A DNA stretch of 64,000 nt from Cysteiniphilum marinum (GTDB lineage: Bacteria > Pseudomonadota > Gammaproteobacteria > Francisellales > Francisellaceae), in contig NZ_JACYVZ010000001.1 in NCBI RefSeq assembly GCF_014857925.1, positions 186,001 to 250,000 on the forward strand, read 5' to 3'. Position 1 is the first letter of the stretch; each line of letters begins with the position of its first letter. Under the pieces are notes generated by a model, which was not told the origin of the DNA, made no database searches, and saw only the letters and a list, made by a program, of their open reading frames with translations. Of this stretch, positions 56,464 through 64,000 are shown piece after piece. The position numbers and the translations under genes were made by a program.

Positions 56464-58648
56464 ATTTAATATCGATTGGATCGATATCAATGGTGATCTT
56501 CACCTTCTTGCGCGCAAGCTTAATGTCATTACTAACCGCATTTAACAGTTGTTGCAGCTGTTTGCGTGTACCTGCTGTCAACATTAACATAAAACGATAG
56601 TGTCCTGCTTGTTTGATATTAATTGCAGGTAACACATGCGAAATCTGACAGTGTAATTGCTTAAGTTCATTACAGTTTACAAGCGTATGATTGAGTTGTT
56701 GTAAGGCATGTGTGCAAGTCTGCGTCTTACTTGCTTGGGCATAAATATATGCCTGATAGGAAAAAGGTGGGTAGCTAAGAAGCTTACGTGTTTCAAGGCT
56801 ATGCTCTAAGAACTTCTTATAATCGGCCTGTAGAATCAGTTGCAATATAGGATTATCTGGTTGATAAGTTTGAATGTAAACATCCCCAGGTTTGCTACCT
56901 CGTCCTGTTCTTCCAGCAACTTGAATAATCAATTGCGCGGTTCTCTCAACAGCATGAAAATCTTGACTGTAAAAGCCGGCATCGGCATTGATAATACCAA
57001 CAAGGCTAACATTTTGAAAGTCATGCCCTTTGGCAATCATCTGTGTGCCAACGATAATATCGATATGCTGTGATTTGATGTTATTCAGCACACCTTCAAG
57101 TGCGCCTTTTTTTTGCGTTGAGCTGCGATCTAAGCGCGCAATATGCGCAGTGGGTAATAGAGCAGCTAATTCATCTTCGAGTTTCTCAGTACCTTGTCCA
57201 ATGTCTGACAAGTTATGTGATTGGCAATTAGGGCATTGCAGAATAATTTCACGTGCTTTACCACAAAAGTGACAGGCCAGATGCTGAGGCTTGGTGTGTA
57301 AGGTATACGGTTTTTCGCATTGGTTGCAGTTAGCACACCAACCGCAATCTTGACAGATTAAGCTATGGGCAAAACCGCGACGATTGATGAATAATAGGAC
57401 TTGTTCATTGTTGGCAATCGTCTGTTTGATTTTATCAATCAATATTGGACTTAATCCTGCTTGAGTTTTACTTTTCTGCAAGTTAATAATATGTACCTGA
57501 TTGCTAATTTGATTCAATGCGCGATTTTTTAAGGTTAATAAATGATACTTGCCATTTGATGCATGATAATAACTTTCTAAAGATGGCGTGCCACTACCTA
57601 AGATAATCGGAATATTATATTTTTGTGCTTTGACAATCGCAATATCACGTGCGTGATAGGTAGGAATGTTTTGTTGTTTATACGAGGCGTCATGCTCTTC
57701 ATCAACGATAATCATGCCAAGATTTGGCGTGTCAAATAAAAGACCAGAGCGTGTTGCAATAATGATATTAATCTCAGCATTTTGTACTTTCACAAATAGC
57801 TCAAAGCGTGCTTGGTCAGTTAGTTGTGAATGAATAGCGGCAATAGGTTCATTGAAGTTTTGCTCAAAGCGCATCAATGTTTGAGGGGTAAGGTTGATCT
57901 CAGGTACTAAAACTAAGACTTGTTTGCCGCTTTGAATCACGGGCTTAATCGCTTCAATATAGACTTCTGTTTTGCCACTTCCTGTTACGCCAAAAAGCAA
58001 AAAGGTTTTAAAGTGATGAAGATGCTGACAAATTGCATCAACAGCGCTTTGCTGTGCACTAGTCAATGTGCGCGGTGTTATTGCTGTTGTGGCTTGAGTT
58101 GTTGGTAACAGTCTATGCTTTGATTGTGTGATGATATTTTTGTTAATGAGTGACTTTATCGTTGCTGATGTGATCTCATGACTGATAAAGGTATCATGCG
58201 AAACACTGCCATGCTCACGCAATAATGCTAATGCTTTATGCTGTTTATGTGCATTCTTAGCAGGTTTAAAATCATTACGATCAGCAATATTTAAGGTATA
58301 AATAATTTGTTTGGCGCATTCGGGTTGTTCTTTTTGCAAATAGTGCTTTGGTAGCGATAATCTTAGGCTTTGATATAAAGTGCACTGATAGTAATTAGCA
58401 AGCCATTTAACCAGATTAATCGCTTGTTTTGATAGCAGCGCCCTTTGATCAAGTACGTTAACAATGGGTTTAAGTTTATCTTTGGGTAAGCTGACTTTAG
58501 GGTTGATCTCACTAATAACACCAATTACCTTACGTCTACCAAGCGGGACAACAACACGAGTGAAAGGTATTGGTGGTGTTGTCTCAGAATAAAAATAATC
58601 AAGCCCATCCGTAAAGGGACCATGCACAAGAACGCGAACAATAGTCAT
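56462..58648 (-). CDS. priA: Primosomal helicase PriA
   Basis: A 3'-5' superfamily 2 helicase that restarts stalled replication forks. The 728 residues are close to E. coli PriA (732). The N-terminal DNA-binding domain starts VRVLVHGPFTDGLDYFY. The helicase has Walker A LFGVTGSGKTEVY, DEEH in MIIVDEEHDASYKQ, and QVAGRTGRGSKPG (motif VI). Between the lobes is the zinc-binding cysteine cluster (CQDCGWCANCNQCEKPY, CHFCGK, CPNCQS). It lies five bases after the MHS transporter gene, probably in the same transcript, and ends in the shared terminator. Confidence 0.96.
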   Translation of the reverse strand: MTIVRVLVHGPFTDGLDYFYSETTPPIPFTRVVVPLGRRKVIGVISEINPKVSLPKDKLKPIVNVLDQRALLSKQAINLVKWLANYYQCTLYQSLRLSLPKHYLQKEQPECAKQIIYTLNIADRNDFKPAKNAHKQHKALALLREHGSVSHDTFISHEITSATIKSLINKNIITQSKHRLLPTTQATTAITPRTLTSAQQSAVDAICQHLHHFKTFLLFGVTGSGKTEVYIEAIKPVIQSGKQVLVLVPEINLTPQTLMRFEQNFNEPIAAIHSQLTDQARFELFVKVQNAEINIIIATRSGLLFDTPNLGMIIVDEEHDASYKQQNIPTYHARDIAIVKAQKYNIPIILGSGTPSLESYYHASNGKYHLLTLKNRALNQISNQVHIINLQKSKTQAGLSPILIDKIKQTIANNEQVLLFINRRGFAHSLICQDCGWCANCNQCEKPYTLHTKPQHLACHFCGKAREIILQCPNCQSHNLSDIGQGTEKLEDELAALLPTAHIARLDRSSTQKKGALEGVLNNIKSQHIDIIVGTQMIAKGHDFQNVSLVGIINADAGFYSQDFHAVERTAQLIIQVAGRTGRGSKPGDVYIQTYQPDNPILQLILQADYKKFLEHSLETRKLLSYPPFSYQAYIYAQASKTQTCTHALQQLNHTLVNCNELKQLHCQISHVLPAINIKQAGHYRFMLMLTAGTRKQLQQLLNAVSNDIKLARKKVKITIDIDPIDIK

Positions 58649-58653
58649 AAATA

Positions 58654-59916
58654 TTATTTTTTGATCATGCGATTAACGAGCATGGCAATAAGCGTAATAA
58701 AGGCGCCAACAGCCAAGACATAGGCAGGTGCCATTAAGTCGCCACTGGCTTTAATCGCAGCAATAACAATCGTTGGCGTTAAACCACCAAAAACTGCAAA
58801 ACCTAAATTATAAGCAAAACCGATGCCGCTATAACGCACATCTTGCTTGAAAGCATCAATAAGCATTGCGGGGATATTGCCCCAGCATAACGCACAAACG
58901 ATCGCACTGATAACAATCGCAAGGAAGTAGATATTTTGATTCTGTGTGTATATGTGATAGATAAAAAAGCTCGCAATTATGGTGATAATAATGGTTAGTA
59001 ATAGAATCACTTGTCTATTGATTTTATCCGCAAAAAAACCAACGATAATACATAAAATTGATAAAATAATAACGCCTAAGCTGTTAATCCAAACAAAGTT
59101 TTTCAAATGCAATTTGAGAATAGTGCCAAAATACGCTGGAAGTAATAAAAATAATGTGACAAAGCATAATGCACCGAATGAGACAATGATTGTGGTATAG
59201 ACTAAGTTCCAGCCATGGGTGTGCAAGACTTTGGTAATAGGTAAAGCATATTCTTTTTGGATAAAGGGTTGAAAGTCCTCAATGTCCATTAATTGTTTAC
59301 GTAGGTAATAAGCAATAAAGCCAAAAATGCCGCCCAAAATAAAGGGTATACGCCACACATGCATAAGCATTTGCTCATGGCTAAAAAATTGCAATAAAAG
59401 CGCTTCAACAATAAAACCAATGGCGACACCCGCAATTAAAAAACAAAAGACAAAACCCGTCATAAAAGCTTTTTTATCTGGTGCTGATTCGCTGACATAG
59501 GTAATAGCTCCTGGGATTTCACCACCAACAGAGAAACCTTGGGCAATGCGACAAATCACCAATAAAATGGGTGCCAGCATACCAACGCTTTGATACGTTG
59601 GCAGAATGCCAATGATAAATGTTGATAATGCCATCACTAAGATCGAAATGGTAAAGGTTTTCTTGCGCCCATATTTATCACCAAAATGACCAAAAATAAT
59701 GCCGCCGAATGGGCGTGCAAAATAACCAACAGCATAAGCACTAAAGGCAATTAAAAGCGAGTTAATTGCTGAATGCGTTGGAAAGAAAAGCTGTGATATA
59801 TAGCCAGCAAGTAGCGCGTAGATGATGAAGTCATAAAACTCAAGCATGCCACCTAAGCTTGATAACAATAAAATTTTACGTTGATTTTTGTTAAGCATAT
59901 TGATTAATCTGTCCAT
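58654..59916 (-). CDS. Major facilitator transporter, metabolite:H+ symporter (MHS) type
   Basis: A 420-residue permease with 12 predicted helices. GGMLEFYDFIIYALLAGYIS is the MHS family's first helix, RPFGGIIFGHFGDKYGRKKTF is the loop 2-3 motif, and GFSVGGEIPGAITYVSE is its helix 5 motif. Relatives carry proline/betaine, citrate, alpha-ketoglutarate or shikimate, so the substrate cannot be stated. The frame is open for 49 codons upstream of 59916, but that part overlaps the divergent phosphoesterase gene, so the ATG at 59916 (or 59898) is preferred. It is followed directly by priA. Confidence 0.85.
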   Translation of the reverse strand: MDRLINMLNKNQRKILLLSSLGGMLEFYDFIIYALLAGYISQLFFPTHSAINSLLIAFSAYAVGYFARPFGGIIFGHFGDKYGRKKTFTISILVMALSTFIIGILPTYQSVGMLAPILLVICRIAQGFSVGGEIPGAITYVSESAPDKKAFMTGFVFCFLIAGVAIGFIVEALLLQFFSHEQMLMHVWRIPFILGGIFGFIAYYLRKQLMDIEDFQPFIQKEYALPITKVLHTHGWNLVYTTIIVSFGALCFVTLFLLLPAYFGTILKLHLKNFVWINSLGVIILSILCIIVGFFADKINRQVILLLTIIITIIASFFIYHIYTQNQNIYFLAIVISAIVCALCWGNIPAMLIDAFKQDVRYSGIGFAYNLGFAVFGGLTPTIVIAAIKASGDLMAPAYVLAVGAFITLIAMLVNRMIKK

Positions 59917-60045
59917 ATTCACACGGGGGTTGACTGATTCTATCAATGAAATTTTGGCAAGACTAGCGATAAATTTTCTTTTATGCCGAAAGTTTTGACT
60001 ATACTGGAGTTGTGCCCTACAACCAACCAAATAAAAGGATAAGCA

Positions 60046-60807
60046 ATGAAACGGATTATTCATTTAACCGATACCCATTTAGGCTATGAAAACCTATCTT
60101 CCGTCATGCGTGATTTAGTCACGCGTATTATCTTTACCAAGGAAAAGGCGGGTGATTATATTATTGTCATTACTGGCGATATTGTTGAGGATGCAACAAA
60201 GGATGGTGCTTATGATGAAGCCTTGGCACAAATCAATCGCTTAAAACGCGCTGGATTTCATGTGCTTGTGATTCCAGGCAACCATGACTATGGTACAGGA
60301 TCGATTGGTTATAGTGGTTATGTGCCAGCATTTAAACAGGCTTTTTATGGCAGTATTGATGTGCAATATCCAATTAAAACAATTATTGATAATATTGCCT
60401 TTTTGGGGTTAGACTCCATGGCAGAGGAGCTTCATTGGTATGATCGGTTATTCGCCGAGGGGCAGTTGGGTGAGGCGCAATTACAGCGTTTAGATAATTA
60501 TTTAAGCCATGATGAGGATGTGAAAAATGCAGCATATCGCGTGGTGTATCTGCATCATCATCCTTTCTCACCTCGCCCATTTCATCACTTAAAAGACTCA
60601 GATGATTTAGGTGAAATACTAAAAGCACATAAGATTGATATGCTGTTATTTGGTCATAATCACGATGGTTTAGTGTGGAGTGGTAAGTGGGGAATCCCAC
60701 GTGTTTATGATGGCGGGACATCCACGGGCAAACAAGCTAAGCCATCACCACACCGCGTGATAGATTTATCAAAGCATCCGGCATTTGATTATGATGCTAA
60801 ATTTTAG
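60046..60807 (+). CDS. Calcineurin-like metallophosphoesterase
   Basis: A 253-residue phosphoesterase with all metal-binding blocks: HLTDTHLG, ITGDIVEDA, IPGNHDYG, LHHHPFSPR and FGHNHDGL. The arrangement resembles the CpdA (cAMP phosphodiesterase) and related small phosphodiesterases, but the substrate is not evident. AAAGGAT lies before the ATG. It is divergent from the MHS transporter with about 130 bases between, and 78 bases ahead of mtnN; a link with the latter is not obvious. Confidence 0.85.
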   Translation: MKRIIHLTDTHLGYENLSSVMRDLVTRIIFTKEKAGDYIIVITGDIVEDATKDGAYDEALAQINRLKRAGFHVLVIPGNHDYGTGSIGYSGYVPAFKQAFYGSIDVQYPIKTIIDNIAFLGLDSMAEELHWYDRLFAEGQLGEAQLQRLDNYLSHDEDVKNAAYRVVYLHHHPFSPRPFHHLKDSDDLGEILKAHKIDMLLFGHNHDGLVWSGKWGIPRVYDGGTSTGKQAKPSPHRVIDLSKHPAFDYDAKF

Positions 60808-60885
60808 TTATTGATGGTCAATGCATGATGTTTTGCGTATAGTATTTGCCATTGATCATGGACCAAGAAAAATCAAAAAATAACA

Positions 60886-61572
60886 ATGAAAATTGCAATT
60901 ATGGGGGCAATGCCCGAAGAAATCACACCAATTCTTGCTGAGTTAGACACTTATGACACCAAGGAATATGCCAATAATACCTATTATCTAGGACATTATC
61001 ATGGGCATGAACTAATTATTGCCTATAGTAAAATTGGCAAGGTGTTTTCAACCTTGACGGCAACGGTGATGATAGAGCATTTCGGCGCGGAAGTTTTGCT
61101 ATTTTCTGGTGTTGCCGGAGGCGGCTCGGCAGATGTGCAAGTTGGCGATATCGTTGTTGCCACACAAACAGTGCAGCATGATATTGATATTACCGCATTT
61201 GGTCGCCAAAAGGGTGAGATTCCAGGAAGCAAAGTGTTTATCGCAACCTGTCAGCGCTTAACATCAAAGTTAAAAATTGCTGCAAATACGCATGGGATTG
61301 CCTTAAAAGAAGGTGTTATTGCGACGGGGGACCAGTTTATTCATAGCAAAGAAGTCAAAGAGATGATTGTGAAGCACTTCCATGCGCAGGCGATTGAGAT
61401 GGAAGGAGCCAGTGTTAATCTGGTGTGTCATGAGCTTAATGTCCCTTGTGTGGTATTGCGTGCTATCTCAGATACAGCAGATGGTCAGGCAGTGGATGAT
61501 TTCCCGCAGTTTGTTGAAGAAGCAGCCAAGCAATCAGCCACACTTATTTTATCGTTGGTAAGATTATTATAA
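60886..61572 (+). CDS. mtnN: 5'-methylthioadenosine/S-adenosylhomocysteine nucleosidase
   Basis: Splits adenine from methylthioadenosine and S-adenosylhomocysteine, for methyl-donor salvage and removal of inhibitory products. The 228-residue enzyme starts IAIMGAMPEEITPIL with the catalytic Glu12-type residue. It also has FSGVAGGGSADVQVGDIVVA, TGDQFIH, IEMEGASVNLVCHELNVPCVVLRAISDTAD with the substrate Glu and the catalytic Asp. It is normal length and apparently a single gene. Confidence 0.95.
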   Translation: MKIAIMGAMPEEITPILAELDTYDTKEYANNTYYLGHYHGHELIIAYSKIGKVFSTLTATVMIEHFGAEVLLFSGVAGGGSADVQVGDIVVATQTVQHDIDITAFGRQKGEIPGSKVFIATCQRLTSKLKIAANTHGIALKEGVIATGDQFIHSKEVKEMIVKHFHAQAIEMEGASVNLVCHELNVPCVVLRAISDTADGQAVDDFPQFVEEAAKQSATLILSLVRLL

Positions 61573-61604
61573 GGTAAATGTATGAAGTGAGAATAATCAG
61601 ATTT

Positions 61605-61629
61605 TAGGGCGTATTCAATACGTCCCTAC
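61605..61629 (-). repeat. 24-bp palindrome copy upstream of rph
   Basis: An inverted copy of the dispersed palindrome (TAGGGCGTATTCAATACGTC, then CCTAC), 71 bases before the rph start. The following leader (61637-61699) is almost entirely purine and very A-rich. Confidence 0.82.
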
Positions 61630-61699
61630 GGTAGATATGAAATAAATAAAAGAACAGAAGAACAAAAGAAGATCAAAAAAGAATAAAAGGAAAAGAACA

Positions 61700-62416
61700 A
61701 TGCGTCCAAGTCAACGTCAAACCAATGAAATGAGAAAATTAACAGTAATTCATCAATTTACCAAACATGCAGAAGGCTCTGTGTTAGTGTCTTTTGGCGA
61801 TACCAAAGTATTATGTAATGCCTCAGTATTAAAAGAAGTACCTAAATTTCTAAAAGATGCCAATCAAGGTTGGTTAACGGCTGAATATGGCATGCTGCCG
61901 CGTTCTACTCACTCAAGAATGGATAGGGAAGCAGCCAGAGGTAAACAATCAGGCAGAACACAAGAAATCCAGCGTTTAATCGGTCGTGCATTACGTGCTG
62001 CAGTAAACTTGAATGAATTTCCAGGAATTACCATAAAAGTAGACTGTGATGTCTTGCAAGCCGATGGTGGTACAAGAACGGCTGCGATTACTGGAGCGAG
62101 TCTTGCGATTGAAGATGCGGTGAAATACATGCAAGCAAATGGTCTTGTCAAAGAAGATGCTAAACCAATTCAGACACATGTTGCTGCTATTTCTGTCGGT
62201 GTCTATAAAGAGACACCAGTACTTGATTTAGATTATGCTGAGGATTCAGATGCTGATACAGATATGAATATTGTGATGACGCATGATGGTGGTATTATTG
62301 AGATTCAGGGAACCGCTGAAGGCACACCTTTTTCAGAAGAAGATTTTGCACAAATGCTTGCTTTGGGTAAAAAAGGGATTAATGAGATTTTCAAGCAAAC
62401 GCGTAACCTACCGTAG
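61700..62416 (+). CDS. rph: Ribonuclease PH
   Basis: A phosphorolytic 3'-5' exoribonuclease that trims tRNA 3' ends. The 238 residues match throughout: [86 protein letters not shown] and the ending [14 protein letters not shown]. The catalytic Asp residues in the [15 protein letters not shown] block are present. AAGGAAAAG precedes the ATG. The stop is followed directly by the second palindrome array. Confidence 0.96.
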   Translation: MRPSQRQTNEMRKLTVIHQFTKHAEGSVLVSFGDTKVLCNASVLKEVPKFLKDANQGWLTAEYGMLPRSTHSRMDREAARGKQSGRTQEIQRLIGRALRAAVNLNEFPGITIKVDCDVLQADGGTRTAAITGASLAIEDAVKYMQANGLVKEDAKPIQTHVAAISVGVYKETPVLDLDYAEDSDADTDMNIVMTHDGGIIEIQGTAEGTPFSEEDFAQMLALGKKGINEIFKQTRNLP

Positions 62417-62557
62417 GGGCGTATTGCATACGCCCACAAATATGCAAAACCTGTGGGAAGATATTGCATACATCCACAAATATCCAAAACCTATAGGGGT
62501 ATATTGAGTACGCCCATAAATTATGCAAAACCCGTAGGGGCGTATTGCATACGCCCT
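62413..62557 (+). repeat. Second palindrome array: four units with a 40-41 base period
   Basis: Copies of the 24-base palindrome start at 62413, 62453, 62493 and 62534, the first and last with the full consensus and the middle two degenerate. The 16-17 bases between them are similar to each other (CAAATATGCAAAACCT and variants), unlike the spacers of the glmU-glmS array. The array begins inside the rph stop codon region and ends 38 bases before the LysR gene. Confidence 0.9.
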
Positions 62558-62594
62558 AATTGCGTACCCCCTAAAAAACATTGGAGTAAAAATC

Positions 62595-63458
62595 ATGATT
62601 CGCCTAAGTCCTTTACTACAAGCCTTTTTAAGTGTTGAGAAAAACAAAACGGTACATGCTGCCGCGGAGACTCTTTTTTTGACGCAAACTGCGGTAACAC
62701 AAAGAATAAAGCAGCTTGAAGAGAAGCTTGGCGTGCCACTTTTTATCCGCTCACGCAAGGGCATGCAGCTGACTGAAGAAGGGCAAGTACTACTTAGATA
62801 TTGTCATGATATGCAAAATTTAGAAAACAGCTATTTGCATAGCTTAAATATGAGCGAAAGTGACAATATTATTGCTTTGAAACTCGTATCTTCCTCGACA
62901 TTAATGAAAACACGGATTGTCAAAGTAGTGACAACCATTGCTAAATTATACCCGCAACTAAGACTGTATTTGCAGATCCAAGATATTGAAGCGCGGCATG
63001 AGTTGTTAAAGACAGGGCAAGTTGATCTGGCGATTGTTAATAATAAGCAAGTGTCAAAAGAGATGTGCGCTAAGGTACTATCTCCAGAGCGTTATGTCTT
63101 TATTGTGCCTAAGGCGTGGGCAAAGCGTGCGATTAAAGACGTTGTACTTAATGAAAATATTATCGATTTTGATAGCAGTGATGATATTACGTTTTCCTAT
63201 TTGGCAAAGTATGACTTATTGCAGTTTGCACGTAAAGACCGACATTTTATCAACTCTCCTGATCAATTAGCGCAATTGGTTGGCTTTAAGCTTGGTTATA
63301 CGGTAGTTACTAAGCAGTTTTTTGAGCAATATTGTGATCAGGCTAAAGTGGTTATTCTTAAAGATAATTGGTTTTATGATCATGATATTTCATTATGTTG
63401 GTATGATCGTGGTGTGTTGCCAAGTTACTTTAAAGCGTTAATCGATGCGATTAACTAA
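62595..63458 (+). CDS. LysR-family transcriptional regulator
   Basis: A 287-residue regulator. The N-terminal winged helix-turn-helix covers about residues 3-62 (LLQAFLSVEKNKTVHAAAETLFLTQTAVTQRIKQLEEKLG, then PLFIRSRKGMQLTEEGQVLL). The C-terminal half is the co-inducer-binding domain (GQVDLAIVNNKQ). The sequence fits no specific member; it may control the divergent or neighbouring gene. TTGGAG lies ten bases before the ATG. It is convergent with the HlyD-like gene. Confidence 0.87.
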   Translation: MIRLSPLLQAFLSVEKNKTVHAAAETLFLTQTAVTQRIKQLEEKLGVPLFIRSRKGMQLTEEGQVLLRYCHDMQNLENSYLHSLNMSESDNIIALKLVSSSTLMKTRIVKVVTTIAKLYPQLRLYLQIQDIEARHELLKTGQVDLAIVNNKQVSKEMCAKVLSPERYVFIVPKAWAKRAIKDVVLNENIIDFDSSDDITFSYLAKYDLLQFARKDRHFINSPDQLAQLVGFKLGYTVVTKQFFEQYCDQAKVVILKDNWFYDHDISLCWYDRGVLPSYFKALIDAIN

Positions 63459-63470
63459 TACCAGAAATGG

Positions 63471-63518
63471 CTTCGACTAGCGCTCAGCCAACGCACGTCC
63501 CCTAACGCTCAACCAACG
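63471..63518. repeat. Dispersed 23-bp element plus partial second copy
   Basis: CTTCGACTAGCGCTCAGCC followed by AACG (63471-63493) is the reverse complement, with two mismatches, of 9151-9173. A shorter version CGCTCAACCAACG follows at 63506-63518, 25 bases after the first. Together they fill the gap between two convergent genes. Confidence 0.7.
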
Positions 63519-63524
63519 TATAGT

Positions 63525-64000
63525 TTAGAACCCAGATTCTTTTACCCAAAGGATAAGGATTTGCTGCCATAGGCGTGCGGCAAGTGACTTTCTTTCAATA
63601 TCAATAAACACTTTGCCTCTGACAACATGCGGTAATTTGTAAGGTAAAGGCGAACTAAGCGTTAATAAAATCAAAAACACATTTTCCTGCGGTGTAAGTT
63701 TACCTTCTTTATCAGGGTTAACGGCAATACTTCCCCCGAAGCTTGATGCGTGATATGCACTTAATGGAGCTGCTTCATGGATATAGCTTAGATTGGCTTT
63801 ATTTTCATTCTGACTTTTGAAAACACTTGATTGTGAGCTCACAATATATCTAATCTCAACGGGCATTTTAGCAAGATCAATGTTCTCAGGGACAAAATAG
63901 CCCTTTTGATTAAGCTTTAGCTGACCTTGATCATCTGCCGTTGTATAGGCACGAAGTTGCAACGTTTTGTTATTGACAATGAGCATTAATGCTTGTTTGG
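63525..64000 (-). CDS. HlyD-like periplasmic adaptor, C-terminal part (partial)
   Basis: The last 158 or so codons of a gene whose start lies beyond the right edge; the frame stays open to base 64000. An internal ATG at 63986 is probably not the true start. The ending PHVVRGKVFIDIERKSLAARLWQQILILWVKESGF resembles the C termini of large HlyD-family adaptor proteins (RG-x-V-x-I plus L-x-R-x-W-R near the end), and a beta-rich stretch precedes it. The assignment rests on this resemblance alone. Another envelope protein remains possible. Confidence 0.45.
   Translation of the reverse strand, partial: KQALMLIVNNKTLQLRAYTTADDQGQLKLNQKGYFVPENIDLAKMPVEIRYIVSSQSSVFKSQNENKANLSYIHEAAPLSAYHASSFGGSIAVNPDKEGKLTPQENVFLILLTLSSPLPYKLPHVVRGKVFIDIERKSLAARLWQQILILWVKESGF

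Noticed and set aside
59917-60063. N-terminal extension of the MHS transporter
   Set aside because: The extension is not hydrophobic or conserved, and it overlaps the start of the divergent phosphoesterase gene.

Overview
The window is AT-rich chromosomal DNA of a gammaproteobacterium. This is an inference from gene content: SspA next to SohB and HolB, YceF, NudE, YciO, NlpD with a degenerate M23 domain, the eno-ftsB-ispD order and a complete type I-F CRISPR-Cas locus. A relative of the Francisella/Fastidiosibacter branch would fit the low GC and the SspA-like regulator, but no rRNA or tRNA gene is present to settle it. Most genes are housekeeping genes, packed in short operons on both strands.

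Layout. 1-4100 (minus): yceF followed by a lipid-trafficking MCE transporter operon (permease with STAS domain, ATPase, MCE protein, auxiliary lipoprotein cut by the window edge). 4216-9124: trhA, a MurU-like nucleotidyltransferase, nudE, recN (minus) and lipA. 9375-10006: a Phd/VapC-type toxin-antitoxin pair. 10127-14174: glmU, glmS and tsaB, for UDP-GlcNAc synthesis and tRNA t6A. 14225-18806: dnaX (minus), obgE, nlpD. 18964-21865: fumC, mazEF and a BtuF-like binding protein. 22029-24669: an aquaglyceroporin, an FMN reductase and a NupC-type nucleoside transporter. 24856-32647: sspA-sohB-holB, yciB (minus), yciO, tldD, hemH, phrB.

32727-41695 is the main accessory locus: cas1, cas2-3, csy1, csy2, csy3 and cas6f, then a leader and an array of four 32-bp spacers. 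A consensus promoter precedes cas1. The leader carries a perfect IHF consensus and a second promoter. A 119-bp MITE-like palindromic element sits between csy2 and csy3, and the array's last repeat is cut short and directly followed by a copy of another dispersed palindrome.

41722-64000: a possible 51-codon gene, a low-molecular-weight phosphatase, engB, an rbsACB sugar importer without its kinase or regulator, eno with a long acidic tail, ftsB, ispD, mscS, a POT peptide transporter, a secreted DOMON protein, glnS, pckA, priA, an MHS-type transporter, a metallophosphoesterase, mtnN, rph, a LysR regulator and a partial HlyD-like protein.

Three dispersed repeat families recur: a 24-bp palindrome (about 12 copies, two of them in regular four-unit arrays with 38- or 40-bp periods), a 59-bp palindromic core that in two places forms a 119-bp element with inverted ends, and a 23-bp element near 9151 and 63471. 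These repeats and their contact with the CRISPR locus are the least explained part of the window. No tRNA, rRNA, insertion-sequence transposase or prophage gene was recognised.
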